DNA of 64,000 nt from JAWKZG01 sp041396125 (GTDB lineage Bacteria; Pseudomonadota; Gammaproteobacteria; Competibacterales; Competibacteraceae). A program made the translations under genes and the position numbers. Numbering within the stretch: the first letter of the stretch is position 1; every line of letters starts with the position of its first letter. The stretch lies in contig JAWKZG010000011.1 of NCBI GenBank assembly GCA_041396125.1, positions 1 through 64,000 of the forward strand, in the 5' to 3' direction. The notes under the pieces are model-generated. The model was not told where the DNA came from. It was given only the letters and a program-made list of their open reading frames with translations, and searched no databases. This document shows, piece by piece, positions 8,885-17,825 of this stretch.

Positions 8885-10079
8885 TCCAGTCGGCGGTATT
8901 GCCGGTGATATGTTTATCGCGGCCACGCTGGATGCCTGGCCGGAATGGCAGGACGACCTGTTCGTCGCCCTGGCCAGCCTGGATTTACCGCCCGGCTGGC
9001 TGCCGCAATTGCAGCCAGCGCGCCAGCACGGTATTCAGGGTCGGCATTTTCAGTTGCTTGCACCGGCTGATAAACAACGCTTTCCCAGTGGCCGTTACGC
9101 GCGCATCCGCGAACGCATCGAACAAAGCCCGCTGAGCACAGCGGTCAAGCAGCACGCGCTGGGTATTTTCAAGGTACTGGCGCAGGCTGAAGCTAAAATC
9201 CACGGTATTCCCATCGACGATGTTCATTTTCATGAACTGGCAGACTGGGACTCTATCGCTGATATTGTCGCGGCTGCCTGGCTGATCGACCGCATTGGGG
9301 CCGACAGCTGGTCAATCGCCCCTCTGCCGCTGGGCAGTGGTCTGGTCAACACCGAACACGGCCCGCTGCCGGTGCCCGCCCCGGCGACAGCGCTATTATT
9401 GCAGGGGCTGGCAACCTGCGATGATGGTCTGCCGGGTGAGCGCGTCACGCCTACCGGTGCCGCTATCCTGTGTTATCTCGGCCCGCAGCCCCGCACGGTA
9501 CAAACCGGCTCGCTGGCGCGGCAGGGCTTTGGGCTGGGCAGCCGGACCCTGCTGGATCGGGCCAATACCCTGCGCCTGCTGGCCTGGGACAGCCCGCCGG
9601 ATAACCCGAAAGATAACCCGCAGGACAATTCTGATCAGGTCGCCGTCATCGGTTTTGAAATTGACGATCAGACCGGTGAAGACCTGGCGCTGGCGCTGGA
9701 TCGGCTGCGCGCACTGGACGGGGTGCTGGATGTTATCCAGATGCCCGCCTTTGGCAAAAAAGGCCGGCTTGTCAGCCATGTACAAATACTGGCCGAACCG
9801 CAGGCTTTGCACCCGGTATGCCAGCAATGTCTGCTCGAAACCACCACGATCGGTCTGCGCTGGCGGCTGGAACAACGTCTGACTCTGCCACGCACTTTGC
9901 AGGATCACGCCGGTTTGCCGGTTAAAACCGTGCAGCGCCCCGACGGCAGCCTGAGTGCCAAAGCCGATATTACCCCACTGGCGCAGGAAGCCGGCCATCA
10001 AACCCGCCAGCAGCGCCGCCGGCAAGCCGAAGATAACGCCCTTAACGCTGAGGATTCTGTATTCCATGAGCGCGACTGA
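8868..10079 (+). CDS. larC: LarC, nickel insertion enzyme for the pincer cofactor (single-ORF LarC1-LarC2)
   Basis: LarC inserts nickel into the pyridinium-3,5-bisthiocarboxylate mononucleotide using CTP. The ATG at 8868 (MHVHLDPVGGIAGDMF) matches the family N-terminus and overlaps the end of larA; an earlier in-frame ATG at 8835 would add unrelated residues. The first domain carries the HFHELADWDSIADI motif. At about residue 243 a low-complexity hydrophilic linker (DNPKDNPQDNSD) joins it to the second domain, which begins VAVIGFEIDDQTGEDLALAL. In L. plantarum the two parts are linked by a frameshift; here they are in one frame. The last residues are rich in Gln and Arg. It is followed by larE with a 14-base overlap. 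Confidence 0.9.
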   Translation: MHVHLDPVGGIAGDMFIAATLDAWPEWQDDLFVALASLDLPPGWLPQLQPARQHGIQGRHFQLLAPADKQRFPSGRYARIRERIEQSPLSTAVKQHALGIFKVLAQAEAKIHGIPIDDVHFHELADWDSIADIVAAAWLIDRIGADSWSIAPLPLGSGLVNTEHGPLPVPAPATALLLQGLATCDDGLPGERVTPTGAAILCYLGPQPRTVQTGSLARQGFGLGSRTLLDRANTLRLLAWDSPPDNPKDNPQDNSDQVAVIGFEIDDQTGEDLALALDRLRALDGVLDVIQMPAFGKKGRLVSHVQILAEPQALHPVCQQCLLETTTIGLRWRLEQRLTLPRTLQDHAGLPVKTVQRPDGSLSAKADITPLAQEAGHQTRQQRRRQAEDNALNAEDSVFHERD

Positions 10080-10869
10080 ACACGCTTTACACCGGCTGGA
10101 GCAAACCCTGCGCCAGATCGGCCCTATGGCTATCGCTGTCAGCGGCGGCGTGGACAGCCTGACCCTGGCCCATGTCGCGCATCGCAGCGTACCCGCCAAC
10201 AGCACGATGTTTCATGCTGTGTCGCCGGCTGTGCCGAGTGATGCCACTGCCCGCGTCAAGCGCCATGCCGAACAGGCCGGCTGGCAGCTACAGCTGATCA
10301 ACGCCGGTGAATACGCCGATCCGGACTACCGGCGCAATCCGGTTAATCGCTGCTTTTACTGCAAAACCAATCTGTACGCGACCATTGCCCAGCACACCCA
10401 ACAGTGCATGGTCTCGGGCGCGAATCTGGATGATCTGGGCGATTATCGCCCCGGCCTGCGCGCTGCTGAGGACTACAACGTCCGTCACCCGTTCATCGAG
10501 GCAGACATCGACAAAGCCACGATCCGTGCCATCGCCCATGCGCTGCAACTGGACGATATTGCCGAACTGCCGGCAGCTCCCTGCCTGTCCAGCCGGATCG
10601 AAACCGGCATCCCGATTCAGGCCACCGATCTGCGCTTTGTCCATCAGGTGGAACAACTGCTGAAAGCCGAATTAAACCCGGCCACCGTACGCTGCCGGGT
10701 GCGCCAGGACGGTGTGCATATCGAACTGGATACCGCCACACTGAACCAGCTGAACAGCGCCACCCGCACAGCCGTTGCTGCGCTATGTCAGCAAGCCGGC
10801 CACAACCCCGATCCACGCTTTGAGCCTTACCGCCAGGGCAGCGCCTTCCTGCACGCGAAACCGGCCTGA
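10066..10869 (+). CDS. larE: LarE, sulfur transferase of nickel-pincer cofactor synthesis
   Basis: LarE is a PP-loop ATPase that adenylates and thiolates the pyridinium dicarboxylate intermediate. The ATG at 10066 gives MSATEHALHRLEQTL and places the PP-loop SGGVDS at about residues 23-28. Other family signatures are NPVNRCFYCKTNLY, SGANLDDLGDYRPG and the catalytic-cysteine segment AAPCLSSRIETG. The Cys pair of RCFYC together with the APCLSSR Cys could suit the iron-sulfur type of LarE rather than the single-Cys sacrificial type; this is an inference. About 267 residues, normal for the family. Its stop codon shares one base with the start of larB (TGATG), showing translational coupling. Confidence 0.9.
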   Translation: MSATEHALHRLEQTLRQIGPMAIAVSGGVDSLTLAHVAHRSVPANSTMFHAVSPAVPSDATARVKRHAEQAGWQLQLINAGEYADPDYRRNPVNRCFYCKTNLYATIAQHTQQCMVSGANLDDLGDYRPGLRAAEDYNVRHPFIEADIDKATIRAIAHALQLDDIAELPAAPCLSSRIETGIPIQATDLRFVHQVEQLLKAELNPATVRCRVRQDGVHIELDTATLNQLNSATRTAVAALCQQAGHNPDPRFEPYRQGSAFLHAKPA

Positions 10870-11531
10870 TGGATACACCCAAGCAGAACGAGCTGATCTT
10901 CGACTATGCCCGCGAGCAGCGTACCGGCGTGCCTGAAGCGGTGTTTTGTGCCGGCAAGACGCCCGACCAGATCAACCGACTACTGACTGAAACCGCAGAT
11001 CGCGCCGGCCGCCTGCTACTGACCCGGCTGGAACCGGCATTATTCCAGCAACTGAACGCCCCGCTGGATTACGATCCGCTCTCCCGCACGGCCCTGTTCG
11101 GCCCCTGTCCGCAACCGGCAGAACCGGCCCGGATCGCTATCGTCACCGCCGGTACCAGCGATCTTCCGATAGCCCGTGAAGCCGCCCGCAGCCTGCATTT
11201 TTTCGGGCTGGCCAGCACCGAATGGGCCGATGTCGGAGTAGCCGGACTCTGGCGCCTACTGGAACGCGTGGAAGAGCTGCGCCGTTATCCGCTGATTATT
11301 GCCGTGGCTGGTATGGAAGGTGCGCTGTTCAGCGTCCTGGCAGGTCTGGTACCCGGCCTGATCATCGCCGTCCCCAGCAGCTGCGGCTACGGTGTCACCG
11401 CCAACGGTCACGCCGCCCTCCACGCCGCCCTCGGCAGTTGCTCCCCCGGTGTTCTGGTCAGCAACATCGACAACGGCTTCGGCGCTGCCTGCGCCGCCCG
11501 CAAGATTATTACCAATAGTCAGGCCTTTTGA
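10869..11531 (+). CDS. larB: LarB, NaAD carboxylase/hydrolase of nickel-pincer cofactor synthesis
   Basis: LarB carboxylates and hydrolyses nicotinic acid adenine dinucleotide to make the first intermediate of the pincer cofactor. The C-terminal half resembles AIR carboxylase (PurE): TAGTSDLPIAREA, AVAGMEGALFSVLAGL, PSSCGYGV and the family signature SCSPGVLVSNIDNGFGAA, which includes the conserved Cys. The N-terminal half (DYAREQRTGVPEAVFCAGKTPDQI) is also typical of LarB. About 220 residues. It is the last gene of the operon; 134 bases later the convergent PLD-like gene ends, and no clear terminator was seen between them. Confidence 0.9.
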   Translation: MDTPKQNELIFDYAREQRTGVPEAVFCAGKTPDQINRLLTETADRAGRLLLTRLEPALFQQLNAPLDYDPLSRTALFGPCPQPAEPARIAIVTAGTSDLPIAREAARSLHFFGLASTEWADVGVAGLWRLLERVEELRRYPLIIAVAGMEGALFSVLAGLVPGLIIAVPSSCGYGVTANGHAALHAALGSCSPGVLVSNIDNGFGAACAARKIITNSQAF

Positions 11532-11665
11532 TCTTACATGTATTTCTTCTATTGTCGGCCAGCTGCCATATAACACCGCCCTGTCTCTACCGACCACAAC
11601 AGGTGCCCCGATTATGTCCTCTTTGGTTTTCCGCGGACGACATACAGCAACGGTATATTTTTCAA

Positions 11666-12739
11666 CTACGCTGTAGTACCGATACAATTCTCTAGAAGAA
11701 TTGTCTTGTCATATGCTTGAGATATCCTAAGCAACCACTTCTCTTCTCTGGATTTCGATAGAAATATCGTAGGTAGCTTCTTTTTCCCCTTTTTAATAAC
11801 ATCACTAATTCTTAGGTTATCTGGGCTGAAAAGCAGAGAAAAAGGAATATACGAGATTGGTGCGTCGCCATTTTCATCAAAGAAAAAAAACTGATCGCGA
11901 CGTTGGAGTGGCACTAATACCAAGGCCTTAATCGAAGCTGAATCACCGTTTCTCCATGCAATAACATCATGTCGAGGTATATCGAAGTGATAATCGCAAA
12001 CATATTTAGCATTAGGCTTGTCGCTTGCGACGCTCTCGATTACTCGAACTGCGACACGGCTGCGCTTTGCGTTTAGATCCAAGTAATAGGCTTTTTTCCC
12101 CATTCCTTTTGGTATGTGTTCGAAAGCCCTCAACTGCCCGTTTTTTAACGAGAAATCAAGCGCAGCCTCAATCGAAGCTTTACTCTGATGAGTCGGGGGA
12201 TCTACGCATGGCGCCTTTTCAGGAATGGATTCCGTCCACACTTGGTAGTCACGAGTCCATCGCTCGATCTTTTCCAGATCAGCCATATTGAGGTTGTAGG
12301 TACGTAAATTGCGAATCCAACCTTCTAAGTCGCGTAGATCGGCTTCTGATCCCACAAGGACCCCTATCTCGAAGTTTCCTATATGGCTACTCGTTGGGAA
12401 TCCTTGCCGAGTCAAATTTGCCGAGGTGATAAGAGCGCCAACTCCTTCTGCAAAATATACCTTGGCATGCAGCGGTTGTGTTGCGGGTACATAGCATAAA
12501 TCGACGTTCGGCAGCTCAGAAATCTTCCGCAGAAGTTTGGTGTCATAGGCGGCCGGAGAATCATTTGCAGACGGCCACCTTATTGTAACCTTAGCGCTCC
12601 ATTTTCCGATCCCAGTTTCCAATATTCCTATAATGCTGGGATTTGTAATCCAGGGCGAGATTATCACTACTCGTTTAGTCGAACTGCGCAGCAGCGTCCT
12701 TAACGCATCGAGATGGGAGGACTGATCGATTATTTTCAA
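11666..12739 (-). CDS. Solitary phospholipase D-like domain protein
   Basis: 357 residues. The N-terminal third is PLD-like: a beta strand TKRVVIISPWITNPSI at about 21-36 and one motif HAKVYFAEGVGALITSANLT at 91-110. The motif keeps His91 and Lys93, but the Asp of HKD is Glu98. Only one such motif is present, so an active enzyme would have to dimerise, as in BfiI-type nucleases. The C-terminal part (about 180-357) is not recognised. The start is TTG with GGAG upstream. The base composition is clearly lower in GC than its neighbours and it stands alone between the lar operon and an IS remnant, suggesting transfer. It could be a nuclease, for example a defence or DNA-repair component, but no partner gene is nearby. 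Confidence 0.65.
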   Translation of the reverse strand: MKIIDQSSHLDALRTLLRSSTKRVVIISPWITNPSIIGILETGIGKWSAKVTIRWPSANDSPAAYDTKLLRKISELPNVDLCYVPATQPLHAKVYFAEGVGALITSANLTRQGFPTSSHIGNFEIGVLVGSEADLRDLEGWIRNLRTYNLNMADLEKIERWTRDYQVWTESIPEKAPCVDPPTHQSKASIEAALDFSLKNGQLRAFEHIPKGMGKKAYYLDLNAKRSRVAVRVIESVASDKPNAKYVCDYHFDIPRHDVIAWRNGDSASIKALVLVPLQRRDQFFFFDENGDAPISYIPFSLLFSPDNLRISDVIKKGKKKLPTIFLSKSREEKWLLRISQAYDKTILLENCIGTTA

Positions 12740-12969
12740 CTCTCCGCTACTCCTAATTTACCTCGACAGTCATAAGTTCTCAGATCATACCCGACCGATT
12801 AGGACAGTCCCAAAGTAGCATGAATTCACCTACACTTAGCAATGCTAAACCGATTAGCGTCAGCGAGAAGAATCAATACTACGGTATCTATAACGAAACC
12901 CCGATAAATTGATTCAATTTTCGGGATAAGTTACGCAATAAAACAAGTATATATAGCAAAATCGCTTGA

Positions 12970-13112
12970 TCATCGTTCAGACAAGAAGCGGTGTCATTGA
13001 TGATGGAACAAGGCTATTCAGTTGCCAAAGCCTCCCAAGCGGGAGGCACCACGAAAACAATTTACGACGCTGGAAGCAGGCGTTAAAGCAGAGACCAGAG
13101 GCGAGCGTTTGA
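12970..13112 (+). pseudogene. Remnant of an IS3-family transposase OrfA
   Basis: On the plus strand one frame reads FRQEAVSLMMEQGYSVAKAS (about 12979-13038), the typical helix-turn-helix start of IS3-family OrfA. After a shift near 13042 the adjacent frame continues HHENNLRRWKQALKQRPEAS to about 13109. Both halves fit OrfA, but there is no OrfB and no full open frame. It lies antisense to, and overlaps, the abnormal 3' end of the EamA-like gene, so an old insertion probably replaced the end of that gene. Terminal inverted repeats were not identified. Confidence 0.55.
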
Positions 13113-14129
13113 GTCTGGATGAGTGAGTTACTGATCCATCGCTGAAACAGGCAGCCATGCCTCGGAACATTATCGGCTCGCAGAGTTGTCGGGCACGGGT
13201 GGTGTTGGCGATAAGAAGGGCATCAGACGCCGCCATAAGCGGCCACTCAATCGCGGTAAGGCCGATGCCGATAAGCGCCATCCCGATGAAATGAATCAGT
13301 GCCAGTGTTTCACCCAGCAGCAGCGAGCCGAGCAGGATGGCGGATACCGGGATAAGCAGAGTGACCAGCAGGAGAGTGGTCGCGCCAGCCGTGGCGAGAA
13401 TTCTGAAATACAGGATATATGCCAGTGCGGTGGATAGCACCGCAAGCCCGATCATCGACATCCAGGTACCGGTACTTGGCAGAGCCAGCTGGAAAGGCTG
13501 ATCAACGTACAATGCCAGCGGCATGAGAATGAGACTGGATGTCGTAACCTGCCCCGTCGCTGTCATGATCGGATGGATGCCCATGCTTTTAAGCGACGTC
13601 CGGAATCCCCGGCAAACGCATAGGACAGCGCTGCGCCCAGCACCGCCATTTGCGCCAGCGTATTAGCGCCCAGACCACTTAGCGCAGACGGCCCCAGCAT
13701 AATGACTACGCCTGCGAAGCCGATCAGCACGCCGATAAGTTTTAACGCTGTCATACGCTCGTCCGAGAGCATCAGACCGGCAACGATCACTGCAAACAGC
13801 GGTGTTGTAGCGTTCAGGATGGACGCCAGCCCCGATGCAATCTGCGTTTGTCCCCAGACAATAAGCGAGAAAGGAATGACATTGTTCAGCACGCCCATGC
13901 CCAAAAAGCAGTCCATGCGCCTGCTGATGTCGGCACCGGCACACCCAGCACTGACAATGCCCCACAAGGTTAACGCTGCCAGCGTGACACGCAGCATGAC
14001 AATGGTCAGTGGCGGTAATTCAGCCACCGCCACACCGACGAAAAAAAACGAGCCGCCCCAGAGCACGGACAGTGTCAGCAACATGGCCCACTCCCGTGCG
14101 CCCATCGCATTATTAATAGCAGAATTCAT
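13018..14129 (-). pseudogene. EamA/DMT-family membrane transporter, frame-disrupted
   Basis: Drug/metabolite-exporter fold with about ten helices: AMLLTLSVLWGGSFFFVGVA is the typical first helix and LNATTPLFAVIVAGLML marks the end of the first EamA repeat. The start at 14129 (MNSAINNAMGAREW) has GGGTGA upstream; ATGs at 14186 and 14141 are alternatives. Near 13585 one T seems missing in CGCTTAAAAGC, after which homology continues in the next frame (SMGIHPIMTATGQVTTSSLI to FIGMALIGIGLTAIEW). The last 55 or so residues to the stop at 13018 are not EamA-like and run antisense through an IS3 OrfA remnant, so the native C-terminus has probably been lost. The substrate cannot be told. Confidence 0.75.
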
Positions 14130-14221
14130 TGCAGTTTCACCCATCAGCTTGTTATAGGCCACAATAGCCGATTGCCGTGAAACCACGCACTCCGGTTCTT
14201 GCTTTTGCTATTTGTGCTAAA

Positions 14222-15307
14222 TCAGCTGCCCAGTGCCTTATTGACCCGAGGCATGACGTCTTTGGCCATCAGTTCCATCGAGCGTTTCATTTTAGCTTTG
14301 TCGGTCCAGTCGTGGGCGGTCATGACCAGCGTGCCGAAGGGGCCGACCTCTTCGCGAAAAGCCAGGATTTGTTCGGCGACCGATTCCGGAGTGCCGCGTA
14401 TGACCAGGTTGTCGCGCAGATTCTGGTGGGTCAGCAGGTCCGGATCAGCACCTTTTTCGGTGACGAAAGCACCTTTCATCTTGGCCCGTTCGAAAATCGT
14501 GAACAGGTACTTGTAGTAATAATCGAAGGTACCGTTCGGCTGTTGCACGAAGTCTTCCGCCTCGGCATCACTATCGGCGACAAAAACGCTGCGTGCGACA
14601 TGCCATTGCTCAGGGCTGGCTCGCGCTGCTGTTTTCGCACTCGTCCAGATACACCTCCCATTGCGAGCGCACCGACCAGTTAGCGATGAAATTGGCCGAG
14701 ATCGGTATCCAGCCGCGCACAGCAGCAAGGCGCATCGTGCCGGAACCCGGACTCATGGCGGACACGGCAATCGGCGGATGCGGCTGCTGACAGGGCCTGG
14801 CCATGGTACCGAGACCGATTTCCGGCAGCACCAGTCAGTGACTGCGTTTTCCAGTGCTTCCCTTCAATGTCATAGGGCGGCTCGGTGCTCCAGATTTTTC
14901 AGAATCGTCTCGATGGATTCCATCATCATCGCGCCCCGATCACTGTCAGCCGTACCGAATAATTCAAAATCCGGCGGCAGTCCGCCTGGACCGATACCCA
15001 TGATGAAACGGCCCTTGCTGAGGTGGTCGAACATGGCCGCCTGCCCGGCGACTACAGCCGGATGATACTGCGACATGCAGATTACACCGGTGGCAAGCTT
15101 GATGCGTTCGGTACGGGCGATAAGACTGGCCATAAAAACCAGCGGCGAGGTGATCTGTTCGGATTTTGAGGTGTAATGCTCACCCACCCAGGCTTCCTCG
15201 AAGCCGAGCTGGTCGGCGTGCACAATGGCTTCGATGTCCTCTTCCAGGGCTTGATGGTAATCTTTGCCCGGATCGTGAATCGGCATCATGAAATAAGACA
15301 GTTTCAT
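14222..15307 (-). pseudogene. Luciferase-like (LLM class) flavin-dependent monooxygenase, frame-disrupted
   Basis: A bacterial-luciferase-fold oxidoreductase that would use reduced flavin and O2. N-terminal frame (15307-14870): MKLSYFMMPIHDPGKDY, GFEEAWVGEHYTS, ERIKLATGVICMSQYHP and GRFIMGIGPGGLPPDF are typical. Homology then continues in a second frame through VLPEIGLGTMARPCQQPHPP and ANWSVRSQWEVYLDECE, and in a third through WHVARSVFVADSDAEAEDF to the stop at 14222. The shifts fall at a run of five T on the plus strand at 14895-14899, near 14830, and near 14650 at an A/T run, which suggests sequencing error. It is the last gene of a minus-strand catabolic cluster. The substrate is unknown. 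Confidence 0.8.
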
Positions 15308-15382
15308 CGTACTCCTCCTGATTTATGGTTTTTTTGCTGGCAGCATCAACGTGACACAGCCAATGCTGGGGATTCCAGGTAT

Positions 15383-16350
15383 TTATGCGTTTGTCTGGTT
15401 TATTTCACTGGCAAACGCCCCCAGCACGCCGCGACCGTTTTTAACCACGGTTGCCGCTAATTGTGCCGCTGCTGCCGTCGCCACAGCAAGGCTCTCGCCC
15501 TGGCACAAGCCGTACAACAAGCGCCCATTAAAGGTATCACCAGCCCCGACCGTATTGGCTTGCGCGATTGGTGTGACGCTGACCTGACCGTGTGCGCCAG
15601 CACGTTCGGCGTATTGCGCACCATCGCCGCCACGCTTGATGACCACCTGGGCCGGGCCGCAGTCCAGCAGGCTTGCAGCCATTGCCTCGACGCTGTCAGC
15701 AGGCTGCCAGAAGGCCAGTTCTTCTTCGGTGCCGACCAGGCAATCGGTCTCCGCCCATAATGCCTGCATCTGTTCTACGCTGATCCGGCCACCAAACCAG
15801 GGGCTGGGATCAAACATGACCCGACAACCCTGCTGGCGCGCTGAACGGAATAAATCCAGCAAAGCGGTGGCATCAGCAGCGCTTACCCCGCCATATCCCG
15901 ACGCCAGCAGCCAGTCGGGCCGATCAGCAGCCGACGCGGCAGACGGAAAACAGTTCCAGGCCACTGGCTCGCCCGGGTAATAAAGTGCGTGCCGCTTGCC
16001 GGCGGGTGTTAACAGAATAATATTCACTGCCGTCGCTGCGGCAGCCGGTTCACTCAGGCGAACACCGGCCTCCTGCAACCAGTTGCGCAACAGCATACCC
16101 CAGCGATCAGCACCCAGATTGCTGTGCAACACCACCGGCTGACCACATCGACCCAGCACGTATGCGGCTGCCGCGCCGCCGCCGCCCAGAGCGGTTTCTA
16201 TCGGCTGCGCGAGCAGTGCACATTATCCGCCCAGGCATCCGCCGCTGCTCCTGGGGTGGCGTTGACATCGCGCAGCAGCAGATCCAGCGCCGCGTTGCCC
16301 ACGACCAGGACAGTGGTTTCAGCCGTAGATGACTCAGCAGCGGATGACAT
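15383..16350 (-). pseudogene. PfkB-family carbohydrate kinase, single frameshift
   Basis: Ribokinase/fructokinase-type sugar kinase. The corrected start is the ATG ending at 16350 (MSSAAESSTAETTVLVVGNAALDLLLRDV). Near 16220 the frame breaks and homology resumes in the adjacent frame as PIETALGGGGAAAAYVLGRCG, the Gly-rich substrate/lid region, continuing to the stop at 15383. The second signature is clear: ANTVGAGDTFNGRLLYGL, with the catalytic Asp in GAGD. The break is a single missing base around GTGCACTGCTCGCG. It lies in the catabolic cluster between the luciferase-like gene and the SAF-domain oxidoreductase, so it presumably phosphorylates a sugar or sugar-acid intermediate. Confidence 0.82.
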
Positions 16351-16402
16351 AGCGCAGATCGTATGCAGTCGCCATCATGCACAGGATAAGCGCTGACACG
16401 GC

Positions 16403-17764
16403 TTAGCTGCCCTCGGGCACATTGCGCCGGCCAAACGCCAGTTCCATTTCCCGACGGAACTTGATGGCATGATCGGTAGCGTCGTATTCAACATCGTTCC
16501 AGCTGAGTTGTTCGCCCTGCTTGACCGCCCGCTTCAGCTTGACATTATGAGCCAGCCCGAGCGGCAGACCGCTGATTTCCTGTGACATGTCAGCTGGCAT
16601 CTGTTTGCCCCAGACACAGTAACCACCCTCGCCGTCCAGCATCTCGCCGGCTTTCAGATCTCGTTTGGCAGTAGCAACTACATCCGAACGCCAGCCGGTG
16701 GGCGCACCGGTAGGTTCATTGCGACAGGCAATCGAGGCTACCGAAATGCCGAGTTCGAGCCCGATCATATGGGTCGGCCGGTACAGAGCGGCGTAATGGA
16801 AGGTTTTATCCGGCAGCATGCGGTATTCCTCAAAGCAGTGCCGGACATAATCGTTATCCGCTTCGATGACGACATACGTCCCCATCATCAGATCGTTTTC
16901 CACCGGTGTGCCGTCACGATGCAGCGAGGCGATAACCTCGGTAGTGCCGGCATGGCTGACCGTACCGCCAGCCGATTGCGGCTTTAACACATCAGCCAGT
17001 TCATAAACGGAACAGGGCGGGAAATTCAGCCCGTTCGGCTGTGGCGTCAGGCCGGTCGCATTGCACACAGCGGTCATCTCGATGCCGGACTTGGTGCCAT
17101 CGATAAAGCTGTTGAACATCTTCGGATTCATACCGCCACGCTCGGCGATATCTTTGCCGAAGTGGAAATAATCCCACACTGTTTCCGGAGTCGACTGGTG
17201 AAACTTCGGCAGATAGCGCGTGCCTTTGCCGGCACAGACCACTTTAAATCCGCTCGCTCTGGCCCAGTCCACATGTTCACAGATCAGGGCCGGCTGATCG
17301 CCCCAGGCCAGGCTGTACACCACGCCCGCCTGCTGTGCTTTGCGCGCCAGTAGCGGCCCGGCCACCACATCGGCTTCGACATTGACCATAACCACGTGAC
17401 GACCGTTTTCAATCGCCAGCAGGCAATGCCGGATACCGGCAGCAGGATCACCGGTGGCGTCAATCAGCACCTCCAGCCCGTCAGTTTTGATCAGCTGGGC
17501 GGCGTCGTCGGTGACAAAGGTCTGACCGGACTGCAGTGCGGCATCAAACGAGGCGGCAGCATATTGCTCTTCCGGCCAGCCGACGGTGGCCAGTGTTTGT
17601 CTGGCGCGCTCGACATTCAGATCGGCCACTCCCAACAGATGCAGGCCGGTGGTAAGTCGGGCCTGGGCCAGAAACATGGCGCCGAACTTGCCCGCGCCGA
17701 TGATACCGACCCGAACCGGACGGCCCTGCTCGGCGCGCTCGGCCATTAAACGATGCAGATTCAT
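16403..17764 (-). CDS. NAD(P)-dependent oxidoreductase with homoserine-dehydrogenase-like fold and C-terminal SAF domain
   Basis: The ATG at 17764 has AGGAG eight bases upstream, so it is preferred to the TTG two codons earlier. The Rossmann motif VRVGIIGAGKFGAMFLAQ lies at about 17-34. The middle (LIDATGDPAAGIRHCLLAIENGRHVVMVNVEADVV) is as in homoserine-dehydrogenase-like proteins, and the last 80 residues form a SAF domain (ATAKRDLKAGEMLDGEGG). This domain pairing is known from proteins encoded with sugar or sugar-acid catabolic genes, and the neighbours here (PfkB kinase, ThDP enzyme, Gfo/Idh oxidoreductase) agree. No substrate is assigned. The RBS and an 85-base gap from the next gene suggest co-transcription with it. 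Confidence 0.8.
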   Translation of the reverse strand: MNLHRLMAERAEQGRPVRVGIIGAGKFGAMFLAQARLTTGLHLLGVADLNVERARQTLATVGWPEEQYAAASFDAALQSGQTFVTDDAAQLIKTDGLEVLIDATGDPAAGIRHCLLAIENGRHVVMVNVEADVVAGPLLARKAQQAGVVYSLAWGDQPALICEHVDWARASGFKVVCAGKGTRYLPKFHQSTPETVWDYFHFGKDIAERGGMNPKMFNSFIDGTKSGIEMTAVCNATGLTPQPNGLNFPPCSVYELADVLKPQSAGGTVSHAGTTEVIASLHRDGTPVENDLMMGTYVVIEADNDYVRHCFEEYRMLPDKTFHYAALYRPTHMIGLELGISVASIACRNEPTGAPTGWRSDVVATAKRDLKAGEMLDGEGGYCVWGKQMPADMSQEISGLPLGLAHNVKLKRAVKQGEQLSWNDVEYDATDHAIKFRREMELAFGRRNVPEGS

Positions 17765-17825
17765 ACTCAAAACTCCTGCGAAAATGATAATTGTAGATAT
17801 CGTGCTGCGGTTAGTACGCAGTCTC

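Noticed and set aside
11666..12739. PLD-like protein as part of a DISARM-type or other known defence system
   Set aside because: No helicase, methyltransferase or other partner gene is nearby; lar genes and an IS remnant flank it.
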